Origin: Pseudomonadales bacterium
GTDB taxonomy: Bacteria > Pseudomonadota > Gammaproteobacteria > Pseudomonadales > Azotimanducaceae
Direction of reading: 5' to 3'
DNA length: 64,000 nt
Assembly: GCA_029251375.1 (NCBI GenBank)
Contig: JAQXDL010000022.1
Span: 310,001-374,000 of the forward strand
Shown: one piece after another, positions 55,950-64,000 of the stretch
How the letters are laid out: every line of letters starts with the position of its first letter
Numbering within the stretch: the first letter of the stretch is position 1
Program-made: the position numbers and the translations under genes
The notes under the pieces: model-generated
Seen by the model: the letters and a program-made list of their open reading frames with translations, nothing else
Told to the model about the DNA's origin: nothing
Database searches by the model: none

Positions 55950-57079
55950 AACGCACTATGACTGTTCTGTTGGTAATCATTGCCCTTGCCGTTTGGCTGG
56001 GCACACTTGCTGCAAGAGACCCAGGTTACGTGTTGGTTTCTTATGATGGCGCGACAGTTCAATCGGGTTTGTGGGTTATGTTGGCGCTCGTTACGGCGGC
56101 CATATTTTCGACCTACTACACGATACGTCTATTTGCCGCTGGATTTTCGATGACGGGTAAAGTGCAACGCTGGTCTCAGACACGTAAAAAAAACCGTTCG
56201 ACAAATCAGACAGGCAGAGGACTGATTTACTTGCAGGAAGGTAATTATGCTCGAGCAGAAAAGTTTCTTGTAAGCGGCGCGCAACATCATGACGTGTCGG
56301 CGGTTAATTACATAGCCGCTGCAAGAACTGCTGAAGCCCGTGGGGATGCAGAAAAAAGAGAAAGTTATCTGCGTTTGGCGTTGGAGGCTGATCCGCAAGC
56401 TAACCTTGCAATAGGCGTTACCGCAGCGGAAATGGCACTTGAGCGGGGTGAATATCAGCAAGCTATAGCATTGGTTAACGAACTTCCACAGAATCAAAGA
56501 AGCCTAAAGATAAAGCGTAAGGCGTTGTTTGGTTTGAATGAATGGGAGTCTTTACAATCCTTGATACCGGCTCTCAAGAAGGTAGGCGACGCGGATGTTG
56601 ATCTGTTGGAGCGGGATGTGATGATTCAGGTTTTACGGTTACATCATAAAACATCAATAGAAAAATTGAAGTTGTACAAGAAAGCTTCTGCACTGATTCG
56701 ATCTGATTTGAGTGTAGTTCTAGAGCTCGTCAAATGGACTCAAGATGAGAGCGAACTGGAGCCTTTGTTAAGGCAATACATAAACGCATCATGGCAGTCT
56801 CAAGTTGTTGAAAAATACGCCGATATGGGGTCGGCGACGGCGCAACGTCGACTCAAAGCCGCCAACAAATGGCTCAAGTTACATGATGGTGACGGTGCTT
56901 TGTACTATTGCATAGGTAAGCTTAGTGAGAGCCTAGGCAAACAGGATGAGGCGCAAATTGCTTACCAAAAAGGCGTTGAATTGGGTAATAGGCAAGCCAC
57001 TAAGAGTTTAGCGAATTTACTGGCTTTTAAAGGTGATTTTGAAAAGAGTAATGAATACTACCGGACGGTTCTTGATTAG
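55946..57079 (+). CDS. hemY: HemY-family TPR membrane protein
   Basis: Inner-membrane protein of 377 residues with two helices (about 5-23 and 42-64) followed by tetratricopeptide-like helices (for example LIYLQEGNYARAEKFLVSGAQ and a C-terminal LGKQDEAQIAYQKGVELGNRQAT). Not the protoporphyrinogen oxidase also called HemY. Role in heme synthesis is inferred only from its constant place after hemC-hemD-hemX. The start overlaps hemX (ATGA). Confidence 0.9.
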   Translation: MKRTMTVLLVIIALAVWLGTLAARDPGYVLVSYDGATVQSGLWVMLALVTAAIFSTYYTIRLFAAGFSMTGKVQRWSQTRKKNRSTNQTGRGLIYLQEGNYARAEKFLVSGAQHHDVSAVNYIAAARTAEARGDAEKRESYLRLALEADPQANLAIGVTAAEMALERGEYQQAIALVNELPQNQRSLKIKRKALFGLNEWESLQSLIPALKKVGDADVDLLERDVMIQVLRLHHKTSIEKLKLYKKASALIRSDLSVVLELVKWTQDESELEPLLRQYINASWQSQVVEKYADMGSATAQRRLKAANKWLKLHDGDGALYYCIGKLSESLGKQDEAQIAYQKGVELGNRQATKSLANLLAFKGDFEKSNEYYRTVLD

Positions 57080-57146
57080 TGGCCGCCCCTTACGCATAAA
57101 AAAATTATTCTAAGGCGTGTTATGTCGCGCTTGACGGCCGGAAGTT

Positions 57147-57896
57147 TTAGCAGCCGGCACGTGGCGCATAAGAGAAAATATCCGAGCTCATGTTTTCTTC
57201 AGGCATACCGCGTGCAATGAACATATCTAGCGTTGCGTAGACCATGCCGGGACCTCCGCTGACGATGACCTTTGCATTACTTACATCTTTTATATCTTTT
57301 AACGCAGCATCTCCAACAAGTCCGGTTCTGCCTTTCCATTCGGGGGATTTGTCTGGCTCGCTGACGACAGGAATAAACCTAAAATTTCGGTCTTTAGCTT
57401 GCCACTCATCTTGCCAAGACTCGCAAAGTTCGCGTAAGTACAGGTCCTGCTCAGTGACGACACCCCAGTAAAGAAAGATCGGATGCTTGTTATCACCCAG
57501 GGTCGAATCTTCATAAAGAAGGTGTTCAACAATGCTTTTCATTTGGGTTATGCCAGTACTCGCGGCAAGCAATATAAGCGGTCCACTGGGCATCTCAGTT
57601 AAAAAGCAAGAGCCCTTTGGGTATTCGATATCAAGCTCAGTCGCCACATCGAGCAGCGCTTCTACTTTATCGGAATCGGTTGAGTCGGGCGTAGGTTTGA
57701 TATGAAGTTCGATTTTATTCTTCAGCGATGGCGCGGACGCGATAGAAAATGGATACCGCTTACCGTCACTGACGACTTCCAAGTATTGCCCCGCTTTGTG
57801 TTCAATGCTGTTACCTTCAGGAAGCGTCAGCAGGATCCGTCGAGTATCCTGATTGTAGTAGCTAACAGACTCGACCTTACAGCGGGTAATACTCAA
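57147..57896 (-). CDS. NAD(P)H-flavin reductase-like protein (Fre family)
   Basis: Ferredoxin-NADP reductase-fold protein of 249 residues. The flavin-binding segment is GKRYPFSIASAP, the pyridine-nucleotide loop LLAASTGITQMKSIVEHLL, and the C-terminal VIVSGGPGMVYATLDMFIARGM. No N-terminal ferredoxin domain, so it resembles Fre/LuxG rather than multi-domain oxygenase reductases. In Pseudomonas a similar gene sits with ubiD beside rho; ubiD is absent here. It begins 10 bp after the rho stop, so co-transcription with rho is likely. Electron acceptor unknown. Confidence 0.85.
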   Translation of the reverse strand: MSITRCKVESVSYYNQDTRRILLTLPEGNSIEHKAGQYLEVVSDGKRYPFSIASAPSLKNKIELHIKPTPDSTDSDKVEALLDVATELDIEYPKGSCFLTEMPSGPLILLAASTGITQMKSIVEHLLYEDSTLGDNKHPIFLYWGVVTEQDLYLRELCESWQDEWQAKDRNFRFIPVVSEPDKSPEWKGRTGLVGDAALKDIKDVSNAKVIVSGGPGMVYATLDMFIARGMPEENMSSDIFSYAPRAGC

Positions 57897-57906
57897 TTTG
57901 GCTAAT

Positions 57907-59166
57907 CTACTTTCGCTTCATCGAGGCAAAGAATTCCTCGTTGGTTTTGGATTTTTTCATCCGTTCAAGCATAAACTCAATAGCCGCGAGATCATCCATC
58001 TCGTGCAGGATCTTCCTTAGAATCCAAGCCTTTTGTAGTTCTTCTTCTGTCATCAATAGGTCTTCGCGACGCGTACCTGACCGACGAATGTTGATCGCTG
58101 GATAAACCCGCTTCTCAGCAATTTTTCGTTCAAGGTGGAGTTCCATATTACCTGTACCTTTAAACTCTTCGTAGATAACTTCATCCATCTTGGAGCCGGT
58201 ATCAATCAAGCAAGTAGCGATAATTGTTAAGCTACCACCTTCTTCAATGTTTCGAGCCGCACCAAAGAAGCGCTTTGGTCTTTCCAGTGCGTGTGCGTCA
58301 ACACCGCCGGTCAGCACCTTGCCTGACGCAGGAATCACAGTGTTATAAGCACGAGCCAGTCGTGTCAGAGAATCAAGCAGGATGATCACATCTTTCTTGT
58401 GTTCAACGAGGCGCTTTGCTTTTTCAATGACCATTTCACTGACTTGAACATGTCGTGAAGGTGGTTCGTCGAACGTACTTGCGACGACTTCGCCAATGAC
58501 AGAGCGTTTCATCTCAGTAACTTCTTCTGGTCGTTCATCAATCAGCAATACAATCAGATGGCATTCTGGATTATTTCTCGCGATCGATTGTGCAATGTTC
58601 TGAAGGATGAGTGTTTTACCGGCCTTTGGTGGCGAAACGATGAGTCCACGCTGTCCCTTACCGATGGGAGAGGTCAAATCGATAATACGTGAAGTCAGAT
58701 CCTCGGTACTGCCGTTGCCGGCTTCGAGCGTCAGAGGTGAATCTGGGAATAGTGGTGTTAGATTCGAAAAGAGAATCTTATTTTTAGATTCACCGGGATC
58801 AGTGAAGTTGATTTGATCAACTTTTAGTAATGCGAAGTAGCGTTCACCATCTTTCGGTGGCCGAATCTTGCCAGAAACACTATCGCCGGTGCGTAAGTTA
58901 AATCGTCGTATTTGGCTTGGTGACACATAAATGTCATCGGGGCCAGCAAGGTAAGAACTATCAGCTGAGCGCAGGAAGCCGAAGCCATCTTGTAGTATTT
59001 CTAATGTGCCGTCGCCGTAAATCGCCTCGCCACCCTTGGCGTGTTTTCTAAGGACGTTGGCGATAATCTCTTGTTTACGAGATCGTGCGAGATTTTCCAT
59101 ACCCATTTCTTGGGCGATTTCGAGGAGTTCGGGGATAGGCTTTGATTTGAGGTCAGTTAAGTTCAT
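57907..59166 (-). CDS. rho: Transcription termination factor Rho
   Basis: Hexameric RNA-dependent ATPase. It has 419 residues, the same as E. coli Rho. N-terminal helix bundle [22 protein letters not shown], primary RNA-binding cold-shock-like domain with [37 protein letters not shown]-loop [13 protein letters not shown]-loop and R-loop regions [24 protein letters not shown]. Preceded by a 422-bp leader region, in keeping with known rho autoregulation. Confidence 0.98.
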   Translation of the reverse strand: MNLTDLKSKPIPELLEIAQEMGMENLARSRKQEIIANVLRKHAKGGEAIYGDGTLEILQDGFGFLRSADSSYLAGPDDIYVSPSQIRRFNLRTGDSVSGKIRPPKDGERYFALLKVDQINFTDPGESKNKILFSNLTPLFPDSPLTLEAGNGSTEDLTSRIIDLTSPIGKGQRGLIVSPPKAGKTLILQNIAQSIARNNPECHLIVLLIDERPEEVTEMKRSVIGEVVASTFDEPPSRHVQVSEMVIEKAKRLVEHKKDVIILLDSLTRLARAYNTVIPASGKVLTGGVDAHALERPKRFFGAARNIEEGGSLTIIATCLIDTGSKMDEVIYEEFKGTGNMELHLERKIAEKRVYPAINIRRSGTRREDLLMTEEELQKAWILRKILHEMDDLAAIEFMLERMKKSKTNEEFFASMKRK

Positions 59167-59588
59167 AGATTATGTCGTTGCATAGTTTAAGAAGGCGCAT
59201 TCAAGCGCGAAGAATTGAGTTAGATAAAAACTGGAAGAGTGTTAAAGCTAGTCTGCTTGACCTAATTTCAATATTAGTTAATTGTTTAGTTGGAATTTTT
59301 GGTGAGATTTAAATTGGTAGCTGCTTAGTAAGAGCTTGCCAAGCGCCCATTGTTTGACTGTAAGTTCGACGATGAGCTCGGATATGTCAAAAGTGGCTGT
59401 TTTTGCTCTGCTTGTCAACCCCTAATTTCGGTAACCAGCTGAACAAAGCAAAATTGGTTGTCGGTATGTTGTCAATATGCAGTCAATGTGTTGACGATAT
59501 GTTGTCTATATATCTTCTATTAATCGGTAATAAGTTGCCCCAAAAGCGTACAAATTTGCTCTTAAGGCAACGTGACAACCTACGTTTA
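59167..59588. other. 422-bp trx-rho intergenic region (rho leader)
   Basis: No gene seen. Contains an 11-bp degenerate tandem repeat (59465-59519). On the rho strand the leader has pyrimidine-rich stretches, which could serve as Rho loading sites, but none is decisive. No intrinsic terminator for trx was found. Confidence 0.5.
59465..59519. repeat. Degenerate 11-bp tandem repeat, about 5 units
   Basis: Consecutive units TATGTTGTCAA, TATGCAGTCAA, TGTGTTGACGA, TATGTTGTCTA and TATATCTTCTA at exactly 11-bp steps from 59465. The period is close to one DNA helical turn. Confidence 0.7.
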
Positions 59589-59912
59589 CTAGATGTTGCT
59601 ATCGAGAAACGCTGTTAGCTGTGATTTTGAAAGAGCGCCAACTTTAGTGGCCTCGACGCTACCGTTTTTGAATAGCATCAGTGTCGGGATACCGCGGATA
59701 CCATATTTTGGTGGCGTATTCTCATTTGCGTCGATATCAAGCTTACAGATTTTCATTTTGCCGCCATACTCAGCTGCAATTTCTTCTAAGACAGGAGCGA
59801 TAACCTTACAAGGACCACACCACTCGGCCCAATAGTCCACTAGGACGGGTACATCGGAATTGATGACTTCTGCTTCAAACGAGTCATCGGTTACGTGGCT
59901 AATGTCAGACAT
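59589..59912 (-). CDS. trxA: Thioredoxin
   Basis: Cytoplasmic dithiol reductase. It has 107 residues. The active site is WCGPC (Cys32, Cys35) and the cis-Pro loop [14 protein letters not shown]; both match TrxA. Upstream of rho in the same orientation, as in E. coli and Pseudomonas. Confidence 0.97.
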   Translation of the reverse strand: MSDISHVTDDSFEAEVINSDVPVLVDYWAEWCGPCKVIAPVLEEIAAEYGGKMKICKLDIDANENTPPKYGIRGIPTLMLFKNGSVEATKVGALSKSQLTAFLDSNI

Positions 59913-60010
59913 TGAATAAATGCTCCAGTTACAAGGAAGGATTGAAAGAGCGTTATCCTAAAGCGGGATCTGGAATTACTCAACCACAAAACGATACCGA
60001 TCAGATCTTT

Positions 60011-61437
<1,427 letters not shown>

Positions 61438-61632
61438 ATGCTGCGAAGAAGATCGCAGTGGATAAAGTTGCTGACACGAGAGTCGCGAGGTGAATTGCGA
61501 ATGCTAGCCCTCAAGATCCGAAGTCATCGGCGTCAGCAAACATCATATGATGCTTTACATAAAATACATATGGGTGAATGGGTCGAAGAGGTGGTTCAGT
61601 TATTCGGTCCTAGGTTTGGACTAAGGCGCTAA
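61438..61632 (+). CDS. Possible small basic protein upstream of the ferritin-like gene
   Basis: Frame of 64 codons with an Arg-rich N-terminal half (MLRRRSQWIKLLTRESRGELRM) and the C-terminus HMGEWVEEVVQLFGPRFGLRR. No family recognised. It ends 17 bp before the start of the downstream gene and in the same orientation, so it could be a coupled small gene. The ribosome site is weak (an AGG about 11 nt upstream of the ATG). Could be chance. Confidence 0.3.
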   Translation: MLRRRSQWIKLLTRESRGELRMLALKIRSHRRQQTSYDALHKIHMGEWVEEVVQLFGPRFGLRR

Positions 61633-61649
61633 CCGGACAGGAGAAACCG

Positions 61650-62666
61650 TTGAGCAAGCTAATATATTCTCAAGAAGAACTCGAAGCAGAGAGCGATTAC
61701 GCAACGCCGCACGTTGAATGTGGGCTGCGACTCCACGGCGGCTTTAATGCAGACGGCGAGTATGTATCGCCACGCACGAAATATCGCTGGAATGCGATCA
61801 ATGCCTGGCAACGAGAACTGCAAAAGCAGAACGTTGAGATTGTCGAAGCGACCACTGCCTTGCTGACGGAACCTAATTTTCCGAACGAAGCTCAGGCGGT
61901 TTTTTTGCTCCAAAACGGTATTCAACAACCACTTTGGGACTCCCTGACAATTACCGGTTTGATCGAAGCTCGCGGTAAAGCGCTGGCAGAGTTCACGCCA
62001 CCCGATTTTCAAGACATCATTGTCGAAGACATTTCCGGCACCGCTCTTGGGCACATGGGCAAGGGGCTGATGACGGCACACGGCTGGGATGAAGGCGGCA
62101 AGGAAGGTTCTGCCCTAGGTGGTCATGATGCGATGTGGTTTGCGACCCGTGATTTGATATTTGGAAAAGACAAATTCCCGCTGGCATCACCACCCGAAAG
62201 CATCGGGCGTGTAAAAGAAGGTCGTGAAATGGAGGGGATTCCGGCTGAACACGAAATGCTTATTTCGTTTTTAATGAATCTTCTCATGATCGAAGTTCGT
62301 GCTGAACGGGCATTCCGCTTCTATGAAGCTGTCATTGGACATGCAGAAGTCTTTAAGGATAAGCGCGAAGAAGCGAAGCATGCGGTAATGATGGTTAACC
62401 GGATCAGAACGGATGAAAACATTCACGTTGCCTGGTTGAAGGTTGCAATATCGGAATTTCGAAATTTCACCATTAAGAAAACGGACGGTACGCAGGTCAA
62501 GGGTGCGACGCTGTTAGATCCTATCTGGAAGAATATGGTGCACTGGCATGCGGTCGAGATGCATGAGGCGAATCGCGAAAATAATCATGCCGAAATGGAC
62601 GCCAAAATATTGGCAACCGAAAAGGGTGTTGAGATTATTAAAGGGTTCAAAAAATTAGCGGCTTAG
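61650..62666 (+). CDS. Ferritin-like di-iron protein of unknown function
   Basis: Protein of 338 residues, starting at TTG 61650 with a good ribosome site CAGGAG 6 bp upstream. I do not recognise a named family. Helical regions carry candidate di-iron ligands: Glu105 (LIEARGKA), Glu215 and Glu219 (MIEVRAERAFRFYEAVIGH), and an ExxH at Glu256-His259 (TDENIHVAWL). Glycine/His-rich middle part HGWDEGGKEGSALGGHDAMWF (about 144-164) is unusual and may add His ligands (His135, His144, His159). No signal peptide, so cytoplasmic. The di-iron fold is inference; an oxygenase, oxidase or iron store are all possible. Adjacent to hemB. Confidence 0.6.
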   Translation: MSKLIYSQEELEAESDYATPHVECGLRLHGGFNADGEYVSPRTKYRWNAINAWQRELQKQNVEIVEATTALLTEPNFPNEAQAVFLLQNGIQQPLWDSLTITGLIEARGKALAEFTPPDFQDIIVEDISGTALGHMGKGLMTAHGWDEGGKEGSALGGHDAMWFATRDLIFGKDKFPLASPPESIGRVKEGREMEGIPAEHEMLISFLMNLLMIEVRAERAFRFYEAVIGHAEVFKDKREEAKHAVMMVNRIRTDENIHVAWLKVAISEFRNFTIKKTDGTQVKGATLLDPIWKNMVHWHAVEMHEANRENNHAEMDAKILATEKGVEIIKGFKKLAA

Positions 62667-62704
62667 GCATTCTTACTCAAAGTAAAGTGAGGGGTCGCGG
62701 TATC

Positions 62705-64000
62705 CTAGCTTTGCTCTAGAATCTCAGATTTTTCAAACCATTCTTCTTCGAGCGTTTCGATTTCGTCTTTCAAACCCATCTGATCTCTTAGCAAGTTTTG
62801 TAGATTATCAACTTCGCTTTGTTCGTAGATTGCATTGTCAGACAATGATGTGATGACGATTTCAAGCTTGTCCTTTAATCTATCGATACGCTCTTCGATT
62901 GTCTTAAGCCGTGTTCGAATTTGGCGACTTTGTTTGTGATTAACTTTTGTTGCGGGCGAGGGAGTTTGAACATTTGCTGCTGTTGATGACATTTTGCTTT
63001 CGGTGCCATCGCTGGATTCACTGCTACTTTCGGATTTCTTTACGGTATTTTCGCCAAGCAATTTAAGTCGATAGCTTTCTAAGTCACCATCGAAAATCGT
63101 CATCTTGTTATTTTCCACTAGATAGAATGAGTCCACCGTATTAGCCAGTAGATGCCGATCATGGGAAACGAGTAAGATCGCGCCCTCAAACTCTTGCAGC
63201 GCGATGGTTAATGCCTGGCGCATCTCCATATCTAAGTGATTGGTTGGCTCATCCATGAGCAGCAGATTGGGTTGCGCAAAGGCAACAAGGGCCAATGCAA
63301 GACGAGCTTTCTCGCCACCCGAAAAGGTTTCAACGGGTTCATGTACCTTATCGCCCCTAAAGTCGAATCCGCCAAGATAATTGCGCACCTCCTGCTCGCG
63401 CATTTTCTCATCGAGTCGTTGCAGATGGAGAAAAGATGATGCCTGCATATCTAGGTCGTCGACCTGGTGCTGAGAGAAATAGCCTACTTTCAGGTTTGCT
63501 CCGGCGTGTATCTCGCCTGCTAGCAAAGGCAATTCGCCACTGAGCGTTTTGATCAACGTTGATTTGCCTGCACCGTTGTGTCCCAACAATCCAATTCGGT
63601 CGCCGGGGTGCAGATTGAGTCTGATGTTATTAAGCACCGGCTTGCCGTAGCCCAAAGCTGCATGATCCAAGCTTAAAAGCGGATCGGAGGTTTTGTCTGC
63701 CGGTGGGATTCGAAAATGAAAGGGCGAGTCGATATGGGCAGGCGCGATCAGCTCCATTCGCTCGAGCGCCTTTATGCGACTTTGCGCTTGCCTTGCTTTG
63801 GTGGCTTTGGCACGGAAGCGTCTAACGAAGTCTTGCATGTGAGCAACGTCACGCTGCTGTTTCTCGTAGTTGCTTATCTGCTCTGCCATTCTCGCCGCTT
63901 TGACCGCTTCGAATTGCGAGTAGTTACCCGTGTACAAATCGATTTTCTGGTGGTGTAGATAGGCAATGCTATCCACAGTCTCGTCAAGAAACTCTCGATC
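62705..64000 (-). CDS. ABC-F family ATPase (5' end cut by window edge)
   Basis: Second half of a duplicated ABC-F protein, probably a ribosome-associated translation factor of the YheS/Uup type. About 431 residues lie in the window. The right-edge codons read DREFLDETVDSIAYLHHQKI, i.e. the end of the first nucleotide-binding domain after SHDREFLD. Then comes the linker helix pair (about 30-85), the second domain with Walker A GLLGHNGAGKST, signature FSGGEKARLALAL, Walker B LLLMDEPTNHLD and SHDRHLL, and a charged coiled-coil C-terminus. YheS is favoured from the linker and tail, but not certain. Confidence 0.92.
   Translation of the reverse strand, partial: DREFLDETVDSIAYLHHQKIDLYTGNYSQFEAVKAARMAEQISNYEKQQRDVAHMQDFVRRFRAKATKARQAQSRIKALERMELIAPAHIDSPFHFRIPPADKTSDPLLSLDHAALGYGKPVLNNIRLNLHPGDRIGLLGHNGAGKSTLIKTLSGELPLLAGEIHAGANLKVGYFSQHQVDDLDMQASSFLHLQRLDEKMREQEVRNYLGGFDFRGDKVHEPVETFSGGEKARLALALVAFAQPNLLLMDEPTNHLDMEMRQALTIALQEFEGAILLVSHDRHLLANTVDSFYLVENNKMTIFDGDLESYRLKLLGENTVKKSESSSESSDGTESKMSSTAANVQTPSPATKVNHKQSRQIRTRLKTIEERIDRLKDKLEIVITSLSDNAIYEQSEVDNLQNLLRDQMGLKDEIETLEEEWFEKSEILEQS

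Noticed and set aside
55946-57079. hemY as protoporphyrinogen oxidase
   Set aside because: The sequence has membrane helices and TPR-like repeats, no FAD-binding motif; it is the unrelated HemY of the hemCDXY operon.

Overview
The window is core chromosome of a gammaproteobacterium. The gene order resembles Pseudomonas and related marine gammaproteobacteria: glyQ-tag-lpxL-trkH-trkA-rsmB-fmt-def-LysM-dprA, a caa3-type cytochrome oxidase cluster, polA-sRNA-engB, lptM-lysA-dapF-DUF484-xerC-yigB, and argH/algZ-algR-hemC-hemD-hemX-hemY followed by rho, trx and hemB. Base composition looks moderate (not computed). I see no tRNA, rRNA, insertion sequence, prophage or CRISPR array. The genus cannot be fixed from sequence alone.

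Layout. 1-14.8 kb: translation, envelope, potassium-uptake and DNA-uptake housekeeping genes (glyQ partial at the left edge, tag, lpxL-like, trkH, trkA, rsmB, fmt, def, tsaP-like, dprA, purE, tsaC, aroE, prlC, yheV-like). 14.8-23.2 kb: the oxidase locus (coxB with fused cytochrome c, coxA, cox11, coxC, DUF2909, surf1, a Sco-like CxxxC protein, cyoE, sco), with no heme A synthase gene. 23.2-25.5 kb: the ergothioneine pair egtB-egtD. 25.5-31 kb: thrB, a DUF2782 gene, polA, a tandem array of three small-RNA genes, engB. 31-36.9 kb: cytochrome c4, dsbA, an acyl-CoA ligase, ihfB, a protozoan-type IMP dehydrogenase, cytochrome c5. 36.9-43.4 kb: comM, a PII gene without amtB, thrC, and a large redoxin / cytochrome c / copper monooxygenase-like / EF-hand fusion. 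43.5-50.2 kb: yigB-xerC-DUF484-dapF-lysA-lptM, cyaY, argH. 50.6-57.1 kb: algZ-algR and hemC-hemD-hemX-hemY. 57.1-64 kb: a flavin reductase, rho, trx, hemB, a ferritin-like di-iron protein of unknown role, and an ABC-F ATPase cut by the right edge.

Themes. Respiration and heme supply dominate: the oxidase with its copper and heme maturation factors, cytochromes c4 and c5, DsbA, and hemB, hemC and hemD. DprA and ComM suggest natural transformation.

The most interesting find is in the polA-engB intergenic region, the locus where enterobacteria keep Spot 42 and Pseudomonas keeps ErsA. It holds three tandem copies of a complete small-RNA transcription unit at 237-239 bp spacing. Each copy has a sigma-E/AlgU-like promoter (GAACTT, 16 bp, TCYTAA), C-rich loops and its own terminator. 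A second pattern is that four long intergenic regions each carry a different degenerate short tandem repeat (periods 9, 11, 13 and about 14 bp).
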